Shown here: one piece after another, positions 1-5,751 of the stretch
Numbering within the stretch: position 1 is the first letter of the stretch
Layout: every line of letters begins with the position of its first letter
From: Paenibacillus sp.
Lineage (GTDB): Bacteria; Bacillota; Bacilli; Paenibacillales; Paenibacillaceae
Assembly: GCA_029256665.1 (NCBI GenBank)
Contig: JAQSXN010000139.1
Coordinates: forward strand, 1 to 8,318
Length of the DNA: 8,318 bases
Direction of reading: 5' to 3'
The notes under the pieces: generated by a model
What the model was told of the DNA's origin: nothing
The model's input: only the letters and a program-made list of their open reading frames with translations
Database searches by the model: none
Translations under genes and position numbers: made by a program

Positions 1-82
1 GGGCCGATTATCGAAAAATGGGCGAATGCGCGCCGGAACGGGCCGCAAGCCAAAAATAGGCGCTTCGTGAGGAAAGCTTTAT

Positions 83-112
83 TTGCAAACCATGCCTCCC
101 GCTTGGTATCTT
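83..112 (+). promoter_or_regulatory. Possible sigma-A promoter of the metallo-hydrolase gene
   Basis: TTGCAA at 83-88 and TATCTT at 107-112 are 18 bases apart and match the sigma-A consensus at 4 of 6 positions each. The predicted start of transcription would be near 119, leaving a short leader before the TTG start at 148. This is a weak match, and transcription from further upstream is equally possible. Confidence 0.35.
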
Positions 113-132
113 ATTGGTAAGACAGAAGCATT

Positions 133-140
133 GGGAGGAG
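133..140 (+). promoter_or_regulatory. Ribosome binding site deciding a TTG start
   Basis: GGGAGGAG lies 7 bases before the TTG at 148. It is a near-perfect Shine-Dalgarno sequence at ideal spacing, and it is the main reason for choosing this non-ATG start. Confidence 0.85.
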
Positions 141-147
141 GCCAATA

Positions 148-1245
148 TTGCGTATTAGGCGCTACTCGAATCAGAACGAAGTCGTGCAACAGAACTCATA
201 TAAGCAATTCCAGAGGTGGAGACAGGAACGGGGAAAGAAGCTTAAGGCCAAGGATTATACGTACAGAGTGCCGAACATGGAGCCCGATCTCCACTTTCTC
301 AAAAACAATACGGAGCATCCCTCCATCACATGGATCGGTCACTCCACCTTCCTTATACAGATAGCCGGCCTTAACATTATGACCGATCCCGTATGGTCCG
401 GGCAGATGGCATTCCAGAAGCGGCTTGCACCGCCGGGCATTCCGATCGACCAGGTGCCGCCTATCGACGTCATTCTCATCTCCCATTCCCATTACGACCA
501 TCTCCATATCAGCTCGATCCGGCGGCTTGGCGGCGCCAAGCAAATTCTCGTTCCGGCGGGGCTCAGCGCCAAGCTGAGGCTTAAAGGGTTCACGCGCGTC
601 AAAGAGCTGCACTGGTGGGAGTCGATGCGGATCGGCGATACGACGTTTACGTTCGTGCCGTCGCAGCACTGGACGAGGCGCAATCCATGGGATACCAACA
701 GCTCGCATTGGGGCGGGTGGATCATGCAGAAAAGCGGAGGTTCCGCCGCGTCCGCGCGTAGAACGGCGGATTCGGATCATAAAGCCGCCGCCTTGCCGGC
801 CGACAGCTGCGACGGTTCGGATAACGAAGCGGCAAGCGTAAGGCGCGAAATCGCGGCATCCTATTCCCCTTCCGGGGAAGAGAGACCGCTCGTCTGCGCG
901 GATCCGACGATTTATTTTGCCGGCGATAGCGGGTATTTCAGGGGATTTAAGGAGATTGGCAGAAGGTTCGAGATCGATGTCGCCTTGATGCCGATCGGAG
1001 CGTACGAGCCGGAATGGTTCATGGGTCCGCAGCATGTGACGCCGGAGGAAGCGCTGCAAGCGTTCGAGGATACGGGAGCGAAGTGGTTCGTTCCGATGCA
1101 TTACGGGGCGTTCAAGCTGGCGGACGATACGCCGCAGGAGGCGCTCGAACGATTGGAGGCGGAACGCTGCCGACGCAAGCTGGAGGAAGACCGGGTCATC
1201 GTGCTCCCGCACGGCGAGACTTGGAAGCTTGCAGGAGGAAAATAA
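148..1245 (+). CDS. Metallo-beta-lactamase-fold hydrolase, UlaG/NAPE-PLD-like
   Basis: A 365-residue cytoplasmic protein of the MBL-fold superfamily (Lactamase_B_2 type). The metal-binding signature HxHxDH is intact (H113, H115, D117, H118 in a SHSHYDHL context). H174 (SQHW), D260 (FAGDSGY) and H318 (MHYG) supply the remaining expected ligands, so it should bind two metal ions. The N-terminal region with GHSTFLIQ and the ending GETW are typical of NAPE-PLD-like bacterial hydrolases; relatives act on phosphodiesters or lactones, but the substrate here is unknown. The odd feature is about 57 residues (roughly 195-251), rich in Ala, Ser, Arg and Asp, inserted between the WGGWIMQ strand and the PTIYFAGDSGY strand, where relatives as I remember them have only a short turn. 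No signal peptide. The start is TTG with a strong Shine-Dalgarno. The oxidoreductase gene follows after 64 bases with no visible terminator, so the two are probably co-transcribed. Confidence 0.85.
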   Translation: MRIRRYSNQNEVVQQNSYKQFQRWRQERGKKLKAKDYTYRVPNMEPDLHFLKNNTEHPSITWIGHSTFLIQIAGLNIMTDPVWSGQMAFQKRLAPPGIPIDQVPPIDVILISHSHYDHLHISSIRRLGGAKQILVPAGLSAKLRLKGFTRVKELHWWESMRIGDTTFTFVPSQHWTRRNPWDTNSSHWGGWIMQKSGGSAASARRTADSDHKAAALPADSCDGSDNEAASVRREIAASYSPSGEERPLVCADPTIYFAGDSGYFRGFKEIGRRFEIDVALMPIGAYEPEWFMGPQHVTPEEALQAFEDTGAKWFVPMHYGAFKLADDTPQEALERLEAERCRRKLEEDRVIVLPHGETWKLAGGK

Positions 1246-1292
1246 TAATTCGGGATTGTTATCGCTTGGACCAGGATAAGCACTTCATTCGC

Positions 1293-1299
1293 AGGGGGA
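1293..1299 (+). promoter_or_regulatory. Ribosome binding site of the oxidoreductase gene
   Basis: AGGGGGA ends 10 bases before the ATG at 1310. It is a reasonable, slightly imperfect Shine-Dalgarno and supports this start. Confidence 0.65.
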
Positions 1300-1309
1300 T
1301 ATCATAAAG

Positions 1310-2377
1310 ATGAGCAATTCGAATCTTCAAGTAGGCATTATCGGCGCCGGCGCCATCGGCAATATTCATATCGGCGCATTCGTCAAGGCGGAAGGAGCGG
1401 AAGTGGCCGCGATAGCGGATTCTTATTTGCCCCTCGCCCGGCAGCGCGCCGAAGAACACGGCATCGGCACGGTGTACGGCAATCCGCAAGAGCTGTTGGA
1501 GGATACGAATATCGATGCGGTCGTCATCGGCGTGCCGAATCAATTCCATGCGGCGCTGGCCGTCGAGGCGCTGGGACGAGGCAAGCACGTGCTGCTCGAG
1601 AAGCCGATGGCCATCGATTCGGGAGCGGCGCGTTCCATCGCAGAAGCGGCCGCTAGCTCCGGCAAGGTGCTGATGATGTCGCATCAGATGCGCTGGAAGG
1701 CGCTTAACCGCGCTGTCAAAGCCAGAATCGACGCCGGCGACGTAGGTCAGGTCTACAACGCGAAGGCTGGCTGGTTCCGTAAGAAAGGGATCCCGGGCTG
1801 GGGCTCTTGGTTTACCCGCAAGGATATGGCGGGCGGCGGGCCGCTCATCGATATCGGCGTTCATATGCTCGATTTGTCGCTGTACCTGATGGGCAACCCG
1901 AAGCCGGTTTCCGTCTATGGATCGACTTACGCGGAATTCGGCCCCAAGCGCGAGGGCATCGGCACGTGGGGAACGCCGAACTGGGACGGATATTACGATG
2001 TCGAAGATCTTGCGTCCGCGCTGATCAAGCTCGACAACGGCGCTACCTTGTCGCTGGAAGTAAGCTGGGCGGCGCATGCCGCCGGACTGCCGGAGGATCC
2101 ATTCGTCCATCTCATGGGCGCCAAGGGCGGCGTCTCTATCGTCGGCGACAAAAGCACGTACGTGACGCATGCGGACAACGAGGTCGTCGAAACCGAGATC
2201 GCCCCGGCGGATGCCGAGGACGAACGGGAGCTGATGACGCGCCACTTCATCGAGTGCGTTCGCGATGGCAAGGAGCCGATTACGTCGGCGTTGTCGGGTT
2301 ACACGAACAATCGGATATTGGACGCGATCTACGAATCGTCCCGTACGGGCAACGAAGTGAAGTTGAGCTGGAACTAG
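1310..2377 (+). CDS. Gfo/Idh/MocA-family NAD(P)-dependent oxidoreductase
   Basis: A 355-residue protein, full length for the family. The N-terminal Rossmann fold begins with VGIIGAGAIGNIH, giving the GxGxxG dinucleotide-binding loop at about residues 12-17. The EKP motif is at residues 97-99 (K98), and the GGGPLIDIGVHMLDL segment supplies the D181 and H185 pair that, with the lysine, forms the usual catalytic triad. The C-terminal half is the beta-sheet substrate domain. Family members oxidise or reduce hydroxyl groups of sugars, inositols and related polyols; the sequence does not tell me which substrate this one uses, and there is no transporter or kinase next to it to narrow the choice. 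The TGA or TAG context is clean (TAG at 2375-2377). It sits 64 bases after the metallo-hydrolase gene and is followed by a hairpin that probably ends the transcript. The large open frame on the opposite strand is a coding shadow. Confidence 0.92.
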   Translation: MSNSNLQVGIIGAGAIGNIHIGAFVKAEGAEVAAIADSYLPLARQRAEEHGIGTVYGNPQELLEDTNIDAVVIGVPNQFHAALAVEALGRGKHVLLEKPMAIDSGAARSIAEAAASSGKVLMMSHQMRWKALNRAVKARIDAGDVGQVYNAKAGWFRKKGIPGWGSWFTRKDMAGGGPLIDIGVHMLDLSLYLMGNPKPVSVYGSTYAEFGPKREGIGTWGTPNWDGYYDVEDLASALIKLDNGATLSLEVSWAAHAAGLPEDPFVHLMGAKGGVSIVGDKSTYVTHADNEVVETEIAPADAEDERELMTRHFIECVRDGKEPITSALSGYTNNRILDAIYESSRTGNEVKLSWN

Positions 2378-2387
2378 ACGATGTTCG

Positions 2388-2440
2388 AAACCTCCTGCCC
2401 TCGCGATCGCGGTTTTCCCGGCGCATGGCGGAGGTTTCTG
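2388..2440 (+). terminator. Probable terminator after the oxidoreductase gene
   Basis: AAACCTCC (2388-2395) pairs perfectly with GGAGGTTT (2430-2437), and after one bulged T the inner GCC (2397-2399) pairs with GGC (2427-2429). The loop contains a second self-complementary core, CGCGATCGCG. The stem is followed by TTTCTGTTATTAT rather than a clean T run, so termination may be imperfect. Its position just after a stop codon and just before a new promoter fits a terminator. Confidence 0.6.
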
Positions 2441-2469
2441 TTATTATCGCGTTCGTTTCCGGCTCCGAC

Positions 2470-2480
2470 TGTGCTATAAT
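2470..2480 (+). promoter_or_regulatory. Extended -10 sigma-A promoter for the ABC-F transcript
   Basis: TGTGCTATAAT contains a perfect TATAAT (2475-2480) preceded by the TGn extension and a second TG, the TRTG pattern of Gram-positive extended -10 promoters. The region 17 bases upstream (TTCGTT, 2452-2457) is a poor -35, which is normal for this class. Transcription would begin near 2487, leaving a leader of about 345 bases before the coding region. Confidence 0.75.
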
Positions 2481-2562
2481 AGTTCGAGAATATGCGCGCC
2501 GCGCATGTTTTCTCATGTCAGCGGCGGACTTTTGCAAATTGGGCAAGTTCATAAGGTTCGGT

Positions 2563-2617
2563 CGTCGAGTCGGCATCTTGCGATACTTCGTAATGGGAAG
2601 CGGACTTTTTGAACAAC
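2563..2617 (+). repeat. Leader direct repeat, copy A
   Basis: This 55-base unit shares its first 15 bases (CGTCGAGTCGGCATC) and its last 32 bases (from CTTCGTAATGGG to TTTTTGAACAAC) exactly with copy B, 181 bases downstream. Only the 8-9 bases between the two blocks differ. Each copy can fold CTTC/GAAG around GTAATGG, followed by a T5 run. Confidence 0.95.
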
Positions 2618-2743
2618 AGTCAAATGAAAGTTCAAAAGGTTCGGTTCTCAGTACCGAGAAGATGGAAGACAGCTAGAAACTGAGGAACGGAGCGTAGCAG
2701 CGCTACGTGAGTACCGGAAGGTTCGGCTGAATTCCATATTCGA

Positions 2744-2799
2744 CGTCGAGTCGGCATCCTTGAAAAGCTTCGTAATGGGAAGCGGACTTTTTGAACAAC
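2744..2799 (+). repeat. Leader direct repeat, copy B
   Basis: The 56-base second copy of the leader repeat ends 33 bases before the ABC-F start codon. In this copy the hairpin stem is one pair longer (GCTTC/GAAGC, 2767-2771/2779-2783). The identical blocks with a diverged middle suggest either a recent duplication or constraint on the two blocks. Confidence 0.95.
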
Positions 2800-2831
2800 C
2801 TCTAATAAGAAGTGAAGGACGGGATAAGTAA
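2775..2831 (+). CDS. Candidate 18-codon upstream open frame ending at the ABC-F start
   Basis: An ATG inside repeat copy B opens an 18-codon frame (MGSGLFEQ, then PLIRSEGRDK) whose TAA at 2829-2831 is separated by a single base from the ATG of the ABC-F gene (TAAGATG). That arrangement would suit translational coupling or a leader peptide. Against it, no Shine-Dalgarno precedes the ATG at 2775. The same MGSGLFEQ start occurs in copy A, but the two copies are identical in DNA there, so coding selection cannot be inferred. Confidence 0.2.
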   Translation: MGSGLFEQPLIRSEGRDK

Positions 2832-2832
2832 G

Positions 2833-4452
2833 ATGATTAGTACAAGTGGCATTACGCTTCGATTCGGGAAGCGACCGCTGTTTGAGGACGTAAACATCAA
2901 GTTCACGCCTGGCAACTGTTACGGCTTGATCGGCGCCAACGGCGCGGGCAAGTCTACCTTTCTTAAGATTCTATCCGGCGAGGTCGAGCAATCCTCCGGC
3001 GAAGTTCATATAACGCCGGGCGAGCGGCTGGCCGTCCTGAAGCAGAACCATTACGAATACGATAACTTCAGAGTGCTCGAGACGGTCATCATGGGCCACA
3101 AGGAGCTTTATGAGGTCATGAAAGAGAAGGACGCGCTCTACGCCAAAGCGGACTTCACCGACGAAGACGGCATGCGCGCAGGCGAGCTGGAAGCCGAATT
3201 CGCCGAGATGAACGGTTGGGAAGCAGAATCGGAAGCGGCCGAGATGCTGAACGGTCTCGGCATTACGACCGAGCTGCACGACAAGCAAATGTCGGAGCTG
3301 GACGGCAACGAGAAGGTCCGCGTCTTGCTGGCGCAGGCATTGTTTGGTTCGCCCCAAATTTTGCTGCTCGATGAGCCTACCAACCATTTGGACATCGAAT
3401 CCATCCGCTGGCTGGAAGATTTCCTGGCGCGTTATGAAGGCACCGTCATCGTAGTCAGCCATGACCGTCACTTCCTGAACACCGTATGTACGCATATCGC
3501 GGACATCGACTTCGGGAAAATCGTGATGTACGTCGGCAACTACGACTTCTGGTACGAATCCAGCCAGCTTGCGCTTGCGCTGCAACGTTCCGAGAACAAG
3601 AAAAAAGAAGACAAGATCAAGGAGCTGCAAGCGTTCGTGCAACGGTTCAGCGCCAACAAATCCAAGTCGAAGCAAGCGACTTCCCGGAAGAAGCTCCTCG
3701 ACAAAATTACGCTGGACGACATTCGTCCGTCCAATCGTAAATATCCGTTCATCCTCTTCAAAGGGGAGCGGGAGGCTGGCAAGCAGTTGCTTCTCGTGGA
3801 CGGTTTGACCAAAACGATCGATGGCAAGAAAATCATCGACAACATGACGATCGCGATCAACAAGGGCGACAAAGTCGCGTTCGTGGGACCGAACGGCGCT
3901 CCGAAGACGACGTTCTTCCAATTGATCGCGGGCGAGCTGGAGCCGGACGCGGGTTCGTATTCGTGGGGCGTTACGACGACGCGCGCATACTTCCCTAAGG
4001 ACAACTCCAAGTACTTCGAAGGCGTCGACATGAATTTGGTGGAATGGCTTCGCCAATACTCCAAAGATCCGGACGAGACGTTCCTGCGCGGCTTCCTCGG
4101 CCGCATGCTGTTCTCCGGCGACGAAGCCATGAAGAAAGCCAGCGTATTGTCCGGCGGCGAGAAGGTGCGCTGCATGTTGTCCAAGATGATGCTGGAGGGC
4201 GCCAACGTCTTTATTCTCGACGAGCCTACCAACCACTTGGACCTCGAATCCATTACGGCGCTCAATAACGGTCTGATCGATACGGACTGCACGATTCTGT
4301 TTACATCGCATGACCATCAGTTCGTTCAGACGGTCGCGAACCGCATTATCGAGATTACGCCTAACGGCATCATCGACAGAATGACGACGTACGACGAATA
4401 CCTCGAGAGCGCGGAGATTAAAGAATTGCGCGAGCGCATGTACGCTGAATAA
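2833..4452 (+). CDS. ykpA: ABC-F family ATPase, YkpA/YbiT type
   Basis: A 539-residue soluble protein with two ABC ATPase domains and no membrane segments, the ABC-F plan of ribosome-associated translation factors. Domain 1: Walker A GANGAGKST (residues 34-42, K40), signature LDGNEK (156-161), Walker B ILLLDEP (D180, E181), switch H210. Linker about 240-300, with the SANKSKSKQATSRKK segment typical of the interdomain P-site tRNA-interacting region. Domain 2: Walker A GPNGAPKTT (352-360, P357 in place of glycine), signature LSGGEK (439-444), Walker B D463/E464, switch H493. The degenerate signature of domain 1 and Walker A of domain 2 also occur, as I remember, in B. subtilis YkpA, so they look like subfamily traits and not decay. 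The ATG at 2833 matches where YkpA begins; a longer in-frame GTG start at 2812 has no Shine-Dalgarno. AAGGA (2815-2819) is 13 bases from the ATG, rather far. An antibiotic-resistance role is not indicated. It is a single-gene unit with its own promoter, leader and terminator. Confidence 0.93.
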   Translation: MISTSGITLRFGKRPLFEDVNIKFTPGNCYGLIGANGAGKSTFLKILSGEVEQSSGEVHITPGERLAVLKQNHYEYDNFRVLETVIMGHKELYEVMKEKDALYAKADFTDEDGMRAGELEAEFAEMNGWEAESEAAEMLNGLGITTELHDKQMSELDGNEKVRVLLAQALFGSPQILLLDEPTNHLDIESIRWLEDFLARYEGTVIVVSHDRHFLNTVCTHIADIDFGKIVMYVGNYDFWYESSQLALALQRSENKKKEDKIKELQAFVQRFSANKSKSKQATSRKKLLDKITLDDIRPSNRKYPFILFKGEREAGKQLLLVDGLTKTIDGKKIIDNMTIAINKGDKVAFVGPNGAPKTTFFQLIAGELEPDAGSYSWGVTTTRAYFPKDNSKYFEGVDMNLVEWLRQYSKDPDETFLRGFLGRMLFSGDEAMKKASVLSGGEKVRCMLSKMMLEGANVFILDEPTNHLDLESITALNNGLIDTDCTILFTSHDHQFVQTVANRIIEITPNGIIDRMTTYDEYLESAEIKELRERMYAE

Positions 4453-4463
4453 TAGAGTTTGCG

Positions 4464-4500
4464 AGAAGCCGCCGCGGGATGATTCCCGGGCGGCTTTTCT
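4464..4500 (+). terminator. Intrinsic terminator after the ABC-F gene
   Basis: A GC-rich stem (AAGCCGCC with CGGGA, 4466-4479, against TCCCG with GGCGGCTT, 4484-4496, one bulged G at 4474) closes on a TGAT loop and is followed by TTTTCT. It begins 12 bases after the stop codon. This is a classic Rho-independent terminator. Confidence 0.93.
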
Positions 4501-4633
4501 CTATACCGGGTTGTTAAAGAGCCGTTCGCACATGCACTAGCTTAATGATTGAAACAAGCCGGTTGTTTTTTTGTCCAAGCCAAGTGTGTTGCGCTCGTGC
4601 ATAAAAGCTCGCATATGGTCAACACTGTTTCTC

Positions 4634-4663
4634 TAGACCCACACGGGATCGGTCGGGTATGAT
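4634..4663 (+). promoter_or_regulatory. Probable sigma-A promoter of the cation transporter gene
   Basis: TAGACC (4634-4639) and TATGAT (4658-4663) are 18 bases apart; the -10 matches 5 of 6 and the -35 matches 4 of 6. Transcription would begin near 4670. That would place the in-frame ATG at 4659 outside the transcript and so supports the TTG start at 4731. Confidence 0.5.
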
Positions 4664-4715
4664 GGTAACCGTTAGTTATTGGGGACAGCAGGAATTTACG
4701 CAAGCGAAGAGCGGC

Positions 4716-4722
4716 GGGAGGG
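4716..4722 (+). promoter_or_regulatory. Ribosome binding site deciding the transporter start
   Basis: GGGAGGG ends 8 bases before the TTG at 4731. The upstream ATG at 4659 has no comparable Shine-Dalgarno, so this site decides the start. Confidence 0.8.
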
Positions 4723-4730
4723 CATCGGAG

Positions 4731-5633
4731 TTGAATCAGTATGAAGAAATCAAACAAGGCGAAAGAGGCGCATGGGTAAGCATCGCGGCCTATCTCGTGC
4801 TGTCGGCGCTGAAACTCTGGATCGGTTATTGGTTCGTGTCGGGCGCCCTCGTAGCGGACGGCTTCAACAATTTAACGGACATTGTCGCATCGGCGGCCGT
4901 CTTGATCGGCCTGCGCATCTCGCAGAAGCCGCCGGACAAGGATCACCCTTACGGGCATTTCCGCGCCGAGACGATCGCCTCATTGATTGCTTCGTTCATT
5001 ATGGCAAGCGTAGGGCTTCAAGTGCTCATTACGGCCGGTCAGTCATTGTTCGAAGGACATAGAGAAACGCCCAACATTATTGCTGCGTGGGTAGCCTTAT
5101 TCTCTGCCCTCTGTATGTTGGCGGTCTACTGGTACAACAGCAGGCTGGCCAAACGGATCAACAATATGGCGTTAATGGCGGCCGCCAAAGACAATTTATC
5201 GGATGCTCTGGTCAGCATAGGCGCGGCTGTCGGCATCGTAGCCTCGCAATTCGGCATGCCTTGGCTAGATCCGGTGGCGGCGTTCGCCGTGGGACTCATC
5301 ATATGCAAGACGGCCTGGGACATCTTCTATAGCTCGACGCACGCGCTGACGGACGGCTTCGACGAGAAGGAGCTGCATTCGTTGCGATCTACAATTGCCC
5401 GCACCAAGGGCGTGCAGTCCATCAAGGACATTAAAGCCCGCATCCATGGAAGCAACGTGCTGGTAGATGTAATCGTGCAAGTCGATCCGGAGCTCACGCT
5501 TATCGAAAGCCACCAAATCTGCGACGAGATTGAACGGAGAATGGGACGCAAACATAACATTCTAAGCGTGCATGTGCATGTCGAACCGATGGATGACGGC
5601 AGTGGTAATTATGACCATATTCCTTCAAAATGA
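4731..5633 (+). CDS. Cation diffusion facilitator (CDF) transporter, probably Mn(II) efflux
   Basis: A 300-residue inner-membrane antiporter of the CDF family, which exports divalent metal ions in exchange for protons. About six membrane segments run from residue 16 to about 200, followed by a cytoplasmic ferredoxin-like domain ending in SVHVHVEPMDD. The first metal site is seen as ADGFNNLTD in segment 2 (N46 and D50, an NxxxD pattern) and DNLSD in segment 5 (D154 and D158). The HPYGHFRAETIAS signature follows segment 2. These motifs and the LNQYEEIKQGERGAW start resemble the B. subtilis MneP/MneS group as I remember it, hence the suggested manganese specificity; zinc, iron or cobalt cannot be excluded. 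The TTG start is preferred over an ATG 24 codons upstream because of the Shine-Dalgarno and the promoter position. I see no yybP-ykoY manganese riboswitch or obvious metal-regulator operator upstream. It appears to be transcribed alone. Confidence 0.9.
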   Translation: MNQYEEIKQGERGAWVSIAAYLVLSALKLWIGYWFVSGALVADGFNNLTDIVASAAVLIGLRISQKPPDKDHPYGHFRAETIASLIASFIMASVGLQVLITAGQSLFEGHRETPNIIAAWVALFSALCMLAVYWYNSRLAKRINNMALMAAAKDNLSDALVSIGAAVGIVASQFGMPWLDPVAAFAVGLIICKTAWDIFYSSTHALTDGFDEKELHSLRSTIARTKGVQSIKDIKARIHGSNVLVDVIVQVDPELTLIESHQICDEIERRMGRKHNILSVHVHVEPMDDGSGNYDHIPSK

Positions 5634-5650
5634 GAAAAAATGAGTCAAAA

Positions 5651-5728
5651 GACCTAGCAACCTTATGAGAAGGTCCTAATATTTATGAGAAGTTTAGGAT
5701 AGCCCCTATCCCAAGGGGCTGTAAGGTC
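5651..5728 (+). ncRNA. Predicted cloverleaf RNA structure, 3' UTR or riboswitch-like
   Basis: Four helices fit together without conflict. GACCT (5651-5655) pairs with AGGTC (5724-5728) and closes three hairpins: ACCTT/AAGGT (5660-5664/5670-5674, loop ATGAG), CCTAA/TTAGG (5675-5679/5694-5698) and AGCCCCT/AGGGGCT (5701-5707/5714-5720). Hairpins 2 and 3 abut directly. It is not a tRNA: arm lengths are wrong and there is no T-loop or CCA. It lacks the conserved cores I know for c-di-AMP, c-di-GMP, SAM, TPP, cobalamin, M-box and T-box elements. A strong terminator begins 24-28 bases later, so this is either the 3' end of the transporter message or a terminator-controlled leader of the wall hydrolase gene. 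Confidence 0.45.
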
Positions 5729-5751
5729 ACGGCGTTAGCGAGCTTTTCCAA

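Larger units (their letters stand above)
1..147. other. Left-edge region: possible gene end and upstream region of the first hydrolase
   Basis: No gene can be assigned here with confidence. Two plus-strand frames are open from the window edge: one runs to a TAA at 118-120 (39 codons, ending ...RLVSYW) and one to a TAG at 57-59 (18 codons, ending ...RAASQK). Either could be the tail of an upstream gene, but I recognise neither, and open frames of this length arise by chance in GC-rich DNA. The rest carries a candidate promoter and the ribosome binding site of the next gene. No clear terminator is visible. Confidence 0.3.
2484..2832 (+). ncRNA. Long repeat-rich structured leader of the ABC-F gene
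   Basis: The 350 bases between promoter and gene hold no convincing protein gene but much self-complementarity and internal repetition. Near the 5' end, GAGAA (2486-2490) pairs with TTCTC (2510-2514) and encloses ATGCGC/GCGCAT (2492-2497/2501-2506). CTTTTTGAAC (2605-2614) pairs with GTTCAAAAGG (2630-2639), ten pairs with one wobble. GTTCTCAGT (2644-2652) pairs with ACTGA and GAAC (2679-2688, one bulge), but the same bases can instead form TTCTC/GAGAA (2645-2649/2656-2660). CGTAGC/GCTACG (2693-2698/2702-2707) forms a tight hairpin. AGGTTCGG occurs three times (2554, 2637, 2719), AGTACCG twice (2650, 2710), and GCGGACTTTT three times (2524, 2600, 2782). The layout suggests a cis-regulatory RNA. 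I cannot assign it to a known class. Confidence 0.6.

Noticed and set aside
196..1212. 338-codon open frame on the minus strand opposite the metallo-hydrolase
   Set aside because: It mirrors a well-supported gene with intact motifs; the Arg-rich translation has no recognisable domain and no Shine-Dalgarno. GC-rich third positions commonly open such antisense frames.
1259..2245. 328-codon open frame on the minus strand opposite the oxidoreductase
   Set aside because: Arg/His-rich translation without motifs, opposite a clear Gfo/Idh/MocA gene; a coding shadow.
2971..4317. 448-codon open frame on the minus strand opposite the ABC-F gene
   Set aside because: Long, but explained by the codon bias of the real gene; its composition is not protein-like and it lacks a start signal.
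2833..4452. The ABC-F gene as an antibiotic-resistance determinant
   Set aside because: Sequence and length fit the YkpA/YbiT housekeeping group, not Vga, Lsa, Msr or Vml; the long leader alone is not evidence of resistance.
4552..4573. AAACAA-GCCGG-TTGTTT hairpin followed by a T run
   Set aside because: The stem is almost all A-T with only one G-C pair, and a much stronger terminator already ends the ABC-F transcript 60 bases earlier. It may assist but cannot be called.
4453..4730. yybP-ykoY manganese riboswitch upstream of the CDF gene
   Set aside because: No GGGGAGTAG-type or matching second conserved loop is visible in the interval.
5651..5728. The cloverleaf as a tRNA gene
   Set aside because: A 5-pair acceptor-like stem, a 7-pair third arm, and no T-loop, D-loop or anticodon arrangement.
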